Assembly (NCBI GenBank): GCA_031769625.1
Contig: JAUIMM010000601.1
Location: 744,001 to 808,000, forward strand
From: Taudactylus pleione
Taxonomy: Eukaryota > Chordata > Amphibia > Anura > Myobatrachidae
Reading direction: 5' to 3'
DNA length: 64,000 bases
The notes below the pieces were generated by a model. It was not told where the DNA came from. It ran no database searches and saw only the letters and a list, made by a program, of their open reading frames with translations. The position numbers and the translations under genes are program-made. Positions 33,547-44,504 of the stretch are shown piece after piece. How positions within the stretch are numbered: the first letter of the stretch is position 1; every line of letters begins with the position of its first letter.

Positions 33547-35541
33547 TGCTGTGACTGCACAACCAGTATCTTACATTAATCATATGTTTAAGTAGAAGTA
33601 TTTAATTTACTGCATACTAAATACTTTTAGTATAATGTTCATTGAAAGAAGTTTTTTTACTCTGATTATAGCAATTATAAGATAAATAAAAAAAACAATT
33701 TTCCTAAAGACTTTATAAAGTCCATGGTCTGGTCCAAGGCAAACAATATGACACCTTTATGGCACTTGCTGCCTTCTAGGTATGCCTGGGCTAGTTCCAT
33801 CCTCTCTTCCATATGGAAGCCGATTTCCATGTGCGTAGCAGCGTAAGTTGATCCCAGATGCCTGGAGGCAAATTATATAATTTGGTTTCCCCCTACCACC
33901 CCCCGTCATAGCCGCTGACACTGTAATATAGCATTTCGCAAGCAGATACACCTGCAGTTGCACACAGAATATAGGCTTGACATGGAGGAGTGAGACAGAA
34001 AGTTGTGGGTGAGGTGGGCGCCGAACGTGCCACACTGACAAAAGAAGCTGCTGAGGAGCAATGACACCAATGAGTAAGTACAGTCTATAGATATACAGAG
34101 GTGGCAGCTAATGGTCTGATATGGAGCTCTCCACTAGTGTATAGTGACTTCTCAGGTGCCGAGAAGAGCTGTCATGTACTGGGCGGCCATGACGGTACAC
34201 TATGGTGACATAGTTACAGCCCTTTTCGGGGTCAATATATTGTGGGTAATGGAGGAGGTGCCCCTTCAATGCTGGAGCTCGGTGGAAGGTGCATCCATTG
34301 TATCTCATAGTTCTGCCCCTGCTTGTGTGCAGCATATATTGGTTAAAATAAAGGGATTTGTTAGTGAATTGAAAATGTTTAAAGACAAATTAAAACATCT
34401 AACTACATCTTTCATCCTTTACTGATAATAATTGAAGTTTAAGTGTAGTTTTATCCTTTCCATTATTTTTGTCATTATGTTTCCATTATGTGGAACTTAG
34501 TCCAGCTTGGGCTTATAGTTCTCTAGGGAGAGTGTACTGTAAATTAAGAAAGTACACAAGTTTAGGAAAATAACACTTTAATAAATAAAGACACACAAAA
34601 TTGTTTCTTGACCTTCTCTTAGTACCTATTCCAATGGTCCTTAAGCAGTCCAAATTGATTGGGGAAAAAAACACAACTGCATTGTTAGCAGTCCCCAATA
34701 TAATGAAAATAGTCGTCTGGACCTTAAGAACTATTTCCTTACACTTAACATTAGGCAAATAGTTAAAATGGAAGGTGCTCATTATTTAACCAAATGTCCA
34801 TATTTACATTGTGCACAATTTAAAAATCACTTTTTGGAAATTAAATATAAACAACATAAGTATTTTAAAAAATTTTAAAGACATTTACAATGCATTTTTG
34901 GCCATTTTGCCCATTATTTTAGAATATTTTATTTTACCTCAAACATTACAGTTCAAAGATTGGCCCTGTATTATATACTACAGTATAAATAATAAAATTC
35001 CAAAAATGAATGCAAGTTTTTAAATTTTGACACTTTTAAAAACAGAAATTGTTTGTACAAATTAATTACAAAATGCAGTCTTCACTATTATTCATAATGT
35101 TTGGTTACATATCTTTGTTCAAACTTTAATTTGGGGCTTAAGTGGTGGACTATGCGCAGAATACTATTTTTTTTAAATTACCCTGTATCAGTTTTTAATA
35201 ATATTGTTTAAACATTTTCTAACCATAAAAATATAAGGTAATATTAAGAACACAGTATTGTTAAAAAACACACTTATAAGTAAGCCATGATACTGGTCTA
35301 ATTTTCATCATTTTATTATTAAAAAACATGTACTTTAAAAATGACTGATAAGTTACACTTTCTAATTATTCACAGACTTGAGAAAGCTCGGCCTGCCACC
35401 ATCTGTGTAAGCTTAGTTCATAAGGAATATTATAATTATATATTTCCAAATGTACAGTTAGTGTATTTATCACATAATATGCTTTATATGAAATATACTC
35501 TCATATAGCTTAGTGCATGACCTTTATACACACTTTATACT
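33544..35541. other. Unannotated intergenic DNA
   Basis: About 2 kb, AT-rich after 34360, with no recognised gene or repeat. The segment 33740-34330 is less AT-rich and has several 75- to 95-codon frames on both strands, none with a known motif. Confidence 0.35.
35537..35541. repeat. Chromovirus target-site duplication, left copy (ATACT)
   Basis: Identical to 45518-45522. Confidence 0.85.
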
Positions 35542-36530
35542 TATCACAAGCTGTCGCACTGCCAATGCTGTGTGGGGTGAATGCCAGGCAAGTGTTTGCT
35601 GAAATCTTCTCCTTCCTCCTGTTTGGATTTGTGCTTAGCAGCATATTGTTTGCAGTTCCAGTCTTGGTTGCTGCTGAGCTTCTGCACATATTACTGCCTT
35701 TCTGTGTGCAGTGTCAGGTTTCACTAATTGATTATCCTGAGTGTTCACAGCCCAAGTGCAAACTGGTCAGTCATAAAGGGAGGCAGGCTCTGTTTGGGCC
35801 CTGTTTCTGACAAAATTCCAGCCAGCCCTTTACTCCATGCCGGTGATAGCATATCACGTGTTTCTGTGTTTGTGTTTGGTCTCCTGTTTCACTTGAGTTC
35901 CAGTATCCAGCCAGCTTCATTGTTTCTGCCATTTATGTCATCCAGGCGGCACAGTCCGCACCTGCACTACCTGCCATTTGTGTCATCTGGGCGGCACGGT
36001 CTGCACCTGCATTACGTGACTTTTGTGTCATCCATGCGGCACGGGCCACACTCGGAGTACTGAGTACACAATCCTGTGTACAACTGTTTGTGTCATCCCA
36101 GCAGCATTTAGCATACCTGGGCGTCCTGAGTACATAAACTTGTGTACGACCGCTTGTGTCATCCCAGCAGCATTTAGCGCACCTAGGCATTTTGGAGTAC
36201 GCAATCCTGCATACTAACTGCTAGTGTCATCCCAGCGGAACTGGCGCACCGCAGCGTCTTCTTGCCAAGTTTCCCTGCCCTCAAGGCTGCATCCAGTTCA
36301 GAGGCTGCATCACAACAAAGGCCGCATCACAACAATTAGGCCCACAGGCCTCATCCAGCCCAAAGACTGCTACTGGCCTAACGGCTGCACTGCAACTAAT
36401 TGGCTTTAAGCCACATTTGGAGGTAGCTCCCTCAACCATCAAGGTAACCACCTGGCTGCATCTTGCCAAGGCATTCCAGCCCTCAAGGCTGTGCAAGCCT
36501 GTCTCTTCTGGTGACCACAGGGTCGTAACA
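35542..36530 (+). repeat. 5' LTR of Ty3/gypsy chromovirus
   Basis: It starts tatcacaa, where the 3' LTR has the canonical tgtcacaa, and ends gggtcgtaaca. It matches 44505-45517 throughout. By eye the first 300 bp differ at roughly one site in eleven, so the insertion is not recent. Its middle holds two kinds of internal repeats: ~55-bp units around tgtgtcatcc...ggcgg (35930-36240), and gcccagaggctgcatc-like units (36280-36400). Confidence 0.85.
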
Positions 36531-36576
36531 TTATCACCGGCCATAAAATTATTCACCTTCAGGGGTTGACATCATC

Positions 36577-37380
36577 ATGGACCCCAGTCAGAACCCGGCT
36601 CAGATTTTGGCAGGCCAGATCCAGGTGTTAACCCAGAAGGTGCAGGAATTATCACTCTGTGTCAAGGAAACTCAAGGTGCCACTGCTTCCTCCATAGTGG
36701 AACCAAAGTTACATTTACCAGACCTGTTTTCCGGAAACTGGAAATATTTTTGAAACTTTAAAGAAAGCTGCAAGTTCTACTTTATACTCTGGCCCAGATC
36801 CTCGGGTACTGAGACCCAGCGAGTTGGCATAAGGATGACCCACAGACTTCGGCCTTCAGGCTTCCCTCATGCAGTATGGCTCTGCTGTCCATAGATTAAT
36901 TTTTTACTGCTCTCGGTATACTCTACGGTGACCCCGAAAAGGCAGCCTTAGCAGAAGCCAGTCTTCGATCCCTAAAACAGGAGAGTAGAGCTGCAGTAGA
37001 CTTCTGCATGGAGTTCTACAAGTCGGCCATTCTGGATAGAATGATCCAGCCTTGTGTAGTCAGTTTGGCTGGGGTTTACTGGAGAAAATCAAGGATACCT
37101 TAGTCCTGTATCCTAGCCCAAGCTCTTTGGACGATCTTATGAGCTTAGTCATTCATGTGGATTATTGACTCCGTTAGCGCAGGTTGGAGAAAACAATGCC
37201 ATCTCAAACCCCTCGTTCTCCAACATACATGGCTCCCTACGACTCCAATGAGCCCTTGCAGCTGGGAATGTTTCACCTTCCTCCGGAGGAGAAACATAAG
37301 AGACGATCATTGGGCTTATGTCTTTTCTGTGGAGATAAAGGTCCCTGGAGAATTTGGTCCTTATCCAAGCTATAAGTCTG
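36577..37380 (+). pseudogene. Chromovirus gag remnant
   Basis: Gag forms the particle that packages the element's RNA. The ATG at 36577 opens MDPSQNPAQILAGQIQVLTQ and reaches LPDLFSGNWKYF before a stop. The GNW..F stretch corresponds to the gag segment usually written as FxGDPxxFxxF. The other frames keep ALYGDPEKAALAEASLRSL and AVDFCMEFYKSAI at about 36910-37030, the end of the capsid-like domain. A degenerate zinc knuckle follows at 37290-37350 (LCLFCGDKGPW), where the histidine of CxxCGxxGH is lost and the last cysteine is not in frame. At least three frame changes or stops separate these blocks. Confidence 0.75.
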
Positions 37381-37880
37381 CTACCCAACACACAGGTGAC
37401 TGTATCAATATTTGTTGACAGTGGTGCAGCAGATAATTTATGGACTTGTCATTTTTTTAAACCTTGGGCCTGACTCCGCTGCCATTGCCTACTCTTCTGT
37501 TGGTGATTGGACTAGATGGAACCAATATTTCTAAAGCCCTGATACTTTACAGGACTCCCATGTTGCAGCTGTTGGTGGGGGCTCTACATCATGAAGATCT
37601 TTAATTTCTTCTCCTGCAGTGTCATTTGGCAACGATGGTTCTGGGATTACCCTGGTTGAAGAAGCATAACCTTGTAATCCAGTGGCAGACTGGTGAAATT
37701 CTGGAATTGGGTACATCATGCTTCTCCCAAGTGTCTGTCTAGGCTTATCCGACTGGCTATTGCTGCTTCCGCTCCATCCATTCTGGCTCCGTATCATGAT
37801 CTTGCTCAAGTGTTTCCCAAGAAAAGAGCCAATGTCCTGCCTCCTCATTATTCTTATGACTGTGCCATTGATTTGCTGCC
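37381..37880 (+). pseudogene. Chromovirus aspartic protease remnant
   Basis: The protease would process the polyprotein. The active-site block FVDSGAADN is readable at 37411-37437. LVIGLDGTNISKALILYRTP and QCHLATMVLGLPWLKKHN follow with intact sense, as in gypsy proteases where GLPWL precedes the linker to reverse transcriptase. The frame shifts between the two halves. Confidence 0.75.
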
Positions 37881-38715
37881 TGGTACCAGACTTCCTAAAG
37901 GCTGATTATACGCTCTGTCCATACCTGAGGATAAAGCCATGTGAGACTATATTCAGGAGGCTCTAGATAAAGGCTTCATCTGTCCATCTAAAATCCCCAG
38001 TAGGAGAGGGTTTTTCTTTGTGGAAAAGAAAGATGGAACTTTGAGACCCTGCATTGACTTTTGCGGATTGAATAAGATCACAGTCAAAAAATGCATATCC
38101 CTTACCACTCATCTTCGTTCTTTTCGAACAACTGCAAGAGGCTTCCATCTTTTCCAAAATTTACCTCAGAGGCACATACAGCCTTATTTGCATTAGAAAA
38201 GGAGATGAGTGGAAGACAGCATTTAATACTCATTCTGGACATTTTGAATACCTCGCCATGCCATTCGGCCTCTCCAACACCCCAGCCGTCTTTCCAGATT
38301 TCATAAACAAGGTACTAAGGGATTTCCTGGGGGTCTTTGCAGTGGTCTACTTAGATTATATCCTCATATATTCTACATCTGTAGAGGAACACCGGGGACA
38401 TGTTTGGCAGATCTTACACACACTTTTAGCCAACAACTTATATGCCAAATTAGAGAAGTGTGAATTTGACGTGAAGGAGGTGTCATTTTTGGGATACATA
38501 ATCTCTTCGCTAGGCTTCTCTATGGACCCTGGCAAGGTGAAAGCCATGTTGGATTGGAAAGACTCCACTACCCTAAAGGCCATCAAGCGATTCCTGGAGT
38601 TTGCTAATTATTATCGGATGTTCATTAAGTCTTTTTCCTCGACTGTGGCACCCATTGTGGAAGTATTGAAGAAAGGAGCTGAGGTCGCTAAGTGGTCCTC
38701 TGAGGCTATTCAACC
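37881..38715 (+). pseudogene. Chromovirus reverse transcriptase, disrupted
   Basis: Copies the element's RNA into [23 protein letters not shown] and [12 protein letters not shown] (38000-38090) are the fingers. After frameshifts the palm resumes in the open frame at 38258 with MPFGLSNTPAVFPDF, then VVYLDYILIYS, where the catalytic YLDD has become YLDY. HRGHVWQILHTLLANNLYAK, CEFDVKEVSFLGYIIS and FLEFANYYRMFIKSFS give the thumb and connection. The frame ends where the foreign insertion begins, shortly after EAIQ near 38715. The loss of the second aspartate alone would abolish activity. Confidence 0.85.
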
Positions 38716-40225
38716 AAAGAACTCTATAGGAGTGCACTCTAATAGCTTGAATCTCATGAATAAAGTATAACTTTTATTAATATCTGCAATAAACTAAGTA
38801 TAAAAGCTACTAACATAGATACCAAAATTTATCTGATAAGAAAGGTTTTGGTTATAATAACCCAGATAAGGTAGGCAAAATATAGAGAAAAATATTTAGT
38901 AGACAATACAACATTAAACATGTATAACAATGATAAAAAACACCAGGTCAAAAGATGTTGAGATTGTTGCATCTAGTGAAAATGTCAAGCAGCAGTCTAG
39001 TGTAATAATGCCCAATTGGAATTGTAACAGAAAAAATAGATAGGAAAGTTAGGGGTATCAGATCCAATACTAGGCTCTGCTGCTCCTTTCACACTACAAA
39101 GTGGAGGAAGTGGAGTGAGAGATCTGCTAGTATGGTAACCACTAGGAATAATTGTCAACAGTGGTCCTTGTCGCCAACCTCAATTGCTACTATTGATTGT
39201 CTTACCATTTAGTATAGGACAACAAATTAATGAATCATTAGGTTGGTATGAGGGCCACTGGGAAAGTGTAGAACAAGTGCTGAGTGTGACTACAGCCCAG
39301 GTAAGATGTGTTAACTTCAGATAAAAGTCATTATTAGATAAGGATATTGTAATCCAATATGTAGGTTTCTTGATAAATGGATAGAATAAAAGGGACAAAA
39401 GATTCTGCAACTAGGCTCTGCTGCTCAGTCTCATACATAATTGTAGAGGAGAAGGAGTAAGATATCTGCTAGTGAGGTAGGCCCATGAAAATAAAGTCAA
39501 GAGCGGTTTCAATAATCAACCCCAATTTCTGCTGTTGGTTCTCATACCATAAGGCCTTGGATAACCAATGAGAGAATCCTCAGGATGGTGAGAAACCACA
39601 AAAAATATAGAGAAAAATGCTTTTAACTGTTGCCAACATAAGGCTGTTCAATGATAGTATCCATCATGCAATGAGTGATGTGCCATATTTGGGTCATTAG
39701 AAACCATATGTCTGAAAATAAACACTGTAACATGCAAGAAATTGTAATGACACCATCTTCTGAAAAGAAAATAAATTACGGTATTTATCACCTAGCAGAT
39801 TGGATCTATAAGTAAAGTGTCTATCATGCAATCATTATATAGGCAAAAAAACAAGGAATAGAAAGTGTTACCAAATGAAATCTGACATTAAAGGTGACAA
39901 TATTCTTTAGCACATGGTGTCAAGTGTTTAAGAAAAACAGGTATTGTCATACTATGAAAATGATAATAAATGCCTATACCAACAGTGATTACTGCATCAA
40001 TTGGTGCATGCATACATGAGTAAAAGGCAGTTAAATAAGCCATAGCAGTCACATGGTTAGTAGAGTGTTATGATATAGGTAAATGCATGTATGAAAAACC
40101 CCTGGTAAATTCTATCCATCAATACCGTTTATCAAGTGTATCTGGAAAAGTACCAAACACAGTGGTCATGAAAGGGTAAATCCTGCAGCATTTACTATGT
40201 AATGAAACATCATGATGTGAGTAAA

Positions 40226-40227
<2 letters not shown>

Positions 40228-40260
<33 letters not shown>
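40228..40260. repeat. (TA)n microsatellite
   Basis: Pure TA run inside the insertion, just left of the tandem element. Confidence 0.9.
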
Positions 40261-40262
<2 letters not shown>

Positions 40263-40287
40263 CCCTTGGTAAGTTCTATCCATCAAT

Positions 40288-40301
40288 CTGAAAACCAATA
40301 T
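40288..40301. repeat. 14-bp target-site duplication, left copy
   Basis: ctgaaaaccaatat, identical to 42300-42313. Confidence 0.85.
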
Positions 40302-42299
40302 GTAGAGAAAGGAGGGGGATTTAACCCCCTATTGTACCTCAGCACACTGAATAATACCTGCAACAATATATGAAGACTATATGGTCATAGAAATTCAGAG
40401 ATATTAGTTGCATGCATTTGCAAACACACAGCTATACTTTGCACTGTACTGTCACTCTTTTTCCATTTTCGTGTGATGCCCTGGGGGGGTCCTGGGCTGG
40501 ACGTTTTTTGGGGTGCACTGCGCCCCAGACGTGAACCCCTTAGTGTTAGGGACTGCTGGTAACTGAGAAGCCGTGACGTGGCCAAGCAGCCTCCCATGTG
40601 TTTGCAAATGCATGCAACTAATATCTCTGAATTTCTATGACCATATAGTCTTCATATATTGTTGCAGGTATTATTCAGTGTGCTGAGGCACAATAGGGGG
40701 TTAAATCCCCCTCCTTTCTCTACTTAGTATGACCCCTCCCTTTCATGCACCTGATTAGTACTGCTAGATTGATTGAGCAGCTGCCATTCTTGTTTGTTTG
40801 TTATGAGTTGCATGAAGGAGCCAGCATTAGTAGGGCATGCTGGTTCTAGTAGTGCTAGTTGGAGTTCCCAGGGGTGACTCCCAGGTAAGCTGGCTCTCAA
40901 TTTGGATGCATTTATGTATGTGCCTTTATCATGAGGCCTTACATTTGACAAAATTATATATGTGCCTTTATCATGAGGCCTTATAATTGGGATATTTTAC
41001 ATTTGGGGTGAGCGTTTGGGCGTAGGGCCCCCGGGACTGGTCTGGCTGGGCCTCCTCAGGGCATCACCACTTAATACACATAGTTGCTTTTCACATCACC
41101 TTTTATGTTTGTTTATTATTCATGTATTTTTTCACAAATATTTTAAACTCTCATTCCACACTTAATGATTACTCACACACAGCTATACTTTGCACTGCAC
41201 TGTCCCTCTTTTTCCATTTTCGTGTGATGCCCTGGGGGGGTCCTGGGCTGGACGTTTTTTGGGGTGCACTGCGCCCCAGATGTGAACCCCTTAGTGTTAG
41301 GGACTGCTGGTAACAGAGAAGCCGTGACGTGGCTCAGCAGCCTCCCATGTGTTTGCAAATGCATGCAACTAATATCTCTGAATTTCTATGACCATATAGT
41401 CTTCATATATTGTTTTAGGTATTATTCAGTGTGCTGAGGTACAATAGGGGGTTAAATCCCCATCCTTTCTCTACTTAGTATGACCCCTCCCTTTCATGCA
41501 CCTGATTAGTACTGCTAGATTGATTGAGCAGCTGCCATTTTTGTTTGTTTGTTATGAGTTGCATGAAGGAGCCAGCATTAGTAGGGCATGTTGGTTCTAG
41601 TAGTGCTAGTTGGAGTTCCCAGGGGTGACTCCCAGGTAAGCTGGCTCTCAATTTGGATGCATTTATGTATGTGCCTTTATCATGAGGCCTAACATTTGAC
41701 AAAATTATATATGTGCCTTTATCATGAGGCCTTATAATTGGGATATTTTACATTTGGGGTGAGCGTTTGGGCGTAGGGCCCCCGAGACTGGTCTGGCTGG
41801 GCCTCCTCAGGGCATCACCACTTAATACACATAGTTGCTTTTCATATCACCTTTTATGTTTATTTATTATTCATGTATTTTTTCACATATATTTTAACCT
41901 CTCATTCCACACTTAATGATTACTCACACACAGCTATACTTTGCACTGCACTGTCCCTCTTTTTCCATTTTCGTGTGATGCCCTGGGGCGGTCCTGGGCT
42001 GGACGTTTTTTGGGGTGCACTGCGCCCCAGAGGTGAACCCCTTAGTGTTAGGGACTGCTGGTAACAGAGAAGCCGTGACGTGGCCCAGCAGCCTCCCATG
42101 TGTTTGCAAATGCATGCAACTAATATCTCTGAATTTCTATGACCATATAGTCTTCATATATTGTTTTAGGTATTATTCAGTGTGCTGAGGTACAATAGGG
42201 GGTTAAATCCCCCTCCTTTCTCTACTTAGTATGACCCCTCCCTTTCATGCACCTGATTAGTACTGCTAGATTGATTGAGCAGCTGCCATTTTTGTTTGT
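40302..42299 (+). mobile_element. 1998-bp element built from a 751-bp tandem repeat with a foldback start
   Basis: The first 126 bp (40302-40427) are the exact or near-exact inverse of 40598-40723. The sequence then repeats head to tail with a 751-bp period: the word gcatgcaactaatatctctg falls at 40609, 41360 and 42111, giving about 2.3 units. Copies differ at only a few sites. Each unit contains a G/C-rich palindromic patch (ggggtgcactgcgcccca) and an internal duplication of tgtgcctttatcatgaggcc. A 75-codon minus frame in each unit has no known domain. A 14-bp target duplication of variable-length type points to retrotransposition rather than cut-and-paste. Inverted 5' starts and tandem units are known for PLEs, but no PLE protein is present. 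Confidence 0.75.
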
Positions 42300-42313
42300 C
42301 TGAAAACCAATAT
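42300..42313. repeat. 14-bp target-site duplication, right copy
   Basis: Identical to 40288-40301. Confidence 0.85.
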
Positions 42314-42634
42314 ATCTAGGAAGATTAATAAAAACACACAGAGGAAGTGAAAGGGTAAATCCTGACTACCGCAGAATGCACAATCCAGTGAAAACAGGTG
42401 TAACCTGAAGTGCAACACTGTGCAAAGACATGTCCCTAGGGAGATCCTTTTTTCTGATTCCTATGAATTTACTCTGGGTAGCACCACCACCCTGTATTAT
42501 TAGTGGTATTACAATACCTAATTACCTTTCTTAGGTGGTTAAAGCATATACAATACATTTGATATTCTACTTACTTAGATCTACTCAGATCGGTGTGGTG
42601 AATTTCACTGCCTTCTTTTCCCTTTCCCGTTTTT

Positions 42635-43080
42635 CTCATGATACCTTGAAAGAGGCCTGTCCTCTGGCATCCCAATCCTGAGCTTCCATTTCTTGTTGAG
42701 GTCGATGCATCAGAAGTTGGAGTTGGTGCTATCCTGTCTCTGAAGGATATCTAGGATGGCAAGCTTCACCCATGTGCCTTCCATTCCAGGAAGTTTTATT
42801 CAGCTGAGAGGAAATTTGATGTGGGCAACTGGGAGCTTCTTGACATCAAATGGGCTTTTGAGGACTGGAGACACTGGGTAGAGGGGGCTATTCATGTGGT
42901 AATAGTTCTTACAGATCATAAGAATCTAGCCTACATGGAGACGGCAAAGAGACTGAATGCAAGGCAGGCCCACTAAGCCTTGTTCTTTACTTGGTTTAAT
43001 TATGTCATCTCATTTAGACTGGGTTCTAAGAACATTAAGGCGGATTACCTGTTTCAAAGTTTTTCCACCAGCTGTCTGTC
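42635..43080 (+). pseudogene. Chromovirus RNase H remnant
   Basis: RNase H removes the RNA strand during reverse transcription. After the insertion the reading resumes with TLKEAC, then [19 protein letters not shown], where the first catalytic aspartate is present. [20 protein letters not shown] and [19 protein letters not shown] carry the conserved [21 protein letters not shown] carries the second D (TDHKNL). A stop after AILSLKDI and another after NARQAH break the frame, and the end (GSKNIKADYLFQ) continues in the integrase frame that opens at 42980. Confidence 0.85.
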
Positions 43081-43965
43081 TAGGGCCTTGGAGGAGAACA
43101 TAATTCTGGCTTCTAGAATCCATCTTGCCATGACCAGAACCCTGGCATATTCTCTTAGCTCTTGTCAATCTGAAGCCCCTCCTGAAACACCATCAGAAGT
43201 ATCCTTTGTCCCCGAGAGACTGCACAAGGAGGTGCTAAAGGATTTTCATTCCTCTAAAACAGGTGGTCATCTTGGCATCACCAGAACTCTGGAGTTGATG
43301 TCCCATTCTGTCTTGTGGCAGTCCCTGTCACGGGATACTCGTGAATTCGTTTTGGCATGCAATGTCTGCTCAAGAAATAAGACTCTTCGGACTGCCCCTC
43401 TCCCTATGCCCTCTAAGCCATGGTCCCATATTGCTATGGATTTTGTTGTCGACCTGCCAGTGTCTTCATGTTGTTCTGTCATCTGGACTGTTGTGGATCG
43501 ATTCTCCAAAATGGTGCACTTTATTCCCTTGGGCAAGTTACCATCTGCCTAGAAGTTGTCAACACTGTTTCTCCACCATGTCTTCGGGCTCCATGGACTT
43601 CCTGTAGACATTGTCTCAGATCATGGTACACAGTTCGTTGCCCGAATCTGGAGATGCTTCTGTGCCAATCTGGTTATCAACATTAGCCTGTACTCAGGAT
43701 ACCCTCCACAGTCCAATGGTCAGATGGAATGGGCCAATCAGTCGTTGGAGCAGTTCTTCCGCTGCTTCATCTCCAAGTGTCAAAAGGATTGGGTGTCATT
43801 TATGCTCTTTGTGGAATTTGCATATAACAACTTCTGCCATTCTGCATCCTCCATCTCCTCATTTTATTGGACCTATGGAACACATCCCAGGAGTAATTCA
43901 TTCGAGCCTTCTATTGATGGAACTCATGTCTCTTCTTCTATGTCAAATCTACAGTCAGTATGATA
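43081..43965 (+). pseudogene. Chromovirus integrase, one stop in the catalytic core
   Basis: Inserts the DNA copy into the host genome. The zinc-binding domain is visible as H...H (LHKEVLKDFHSSKTGGHLG) followed by CNVC near 43355. The core has FVVDLP after MD (43436, first aspartate), IVSDHGTQF near 43615 (second aspartate) and SNGQMEWANQSLEQF near 43715 (glutamate), so the DDE residues are all present. A stop at about 43550 splits the core after PLGKLPSA and the reading shifts into the frame starting at 43556. YNNFCHSASSISSFYWTYG matches the end of the core. It is the best preserved enzyme of this element. Confidence 0.85.
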
Positions 43966-44490
43966 GAAGTTACACAATGCTCTCCTTCTGGGCAATCCAA
44001 TGCATGGGCAGACAAGCATCGGAGACCATGTAATTTCAGAGTCAGTCATCTGGTGTGGCTATCTTCCAGGAACATCAATTTGTGCCAGAGGTCACAGAAA
44101 TTGAGGCCAAAGTTTATAGGACCATTTCACATCATTGCCCAGATTAATACTGTAGCCTTCAGGCTGAAGTTACCAAAGACCCTTAGGATCAACAAGACAT
44201 TTCATTGTTCTCTCCTCAAGCCAGTCTTCTATTCCTCCAGGTTCACTTCTAGACGTCCAGTCAGACCTCCACCAGTGCAAGTTCAGGGGTACCAAGAGCG
44301 TGTGGTGGAGAAGATTCTGGACTCTAGATTTTCTCGTGGACATCTTCAGTTCCTGGTTCACTGGAAAGGGTGTGGACCAGAGGAGCATTCTTGGGTTCCA
44401 GAAAGATCTCTGCATGTTCCCACCTTACAGAGAAGATTATTTGAGAACTTTTCGAACAAACCAGGTGCTAGGGGTTCCTTAACCTCTCGG
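43960..44490 (+). pseudogene. Integrase C-terminus with chromodomain
   Basis: This frame continues the polyprotein with HLVWLSSRNINLCQRSQKLR, PKFIGPFHIIAQINTVAFRL and KTFHCSLLKPV, the GPY/F-type integrase tail. The chromodomain follows at about 44300-44440: VEKILDSRFSRGHLQFLVHW, then KGCGPEEHSWVPE. Chromodomains of this group bind modified histone tails and steer insertion. Its presence classifies the element as a chromovirus. The coding sequence ends near the purine tract, and the open frame runs a little into the 3' LTR. Confidence 0.85.
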
Positions 44491-44504
44491 CAAGGGGAGG
44501 GTAC
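44489..44504 (+). other. Polypurine tract before the 3' LTR
   Basis: gcaaggggagggtac lies directly upstream of the LTR start tgtcac. This is the usual primer position for second-strand synthesis. Confidence 0.75.

Larger units (their letters stand above)
38716..42634. mobile_element. Insertion of unknown class inside the chromovirus RNase H domain
   Basis: The chromovirus frame stops after EAIQ near 38715 and resumes with TLKEAC near 42640. The ~3.9 kb between is unrelated to gypsy elements and has no open frame of interest. It begins ctctataggagtgcactcta, similar to ctattgtggaacactcttat at 48300. A block of about 170 bp (39060-39240, aggctctgctgct, gtgagagatctgctag) is repeated imperfectly at 39408-39570. 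The same two-block design occurs at 49500-50260. It hosts the 1998-bp tandem element at 40302. Boundaries are approximate and I found no target duplication. Confidence 0.5.

Noticed and set aside
36531..36560. Primer binding site after the 5' LTR
   Set aside because: I could not match ttatcaccggcc with confidence to a tRNA 3' end.
40724..41702. Repeated 75-codon minus frame in the 751-bp units
   Set aside because: Identical because the DNA is duplicated; no domain or start context supports a gene.
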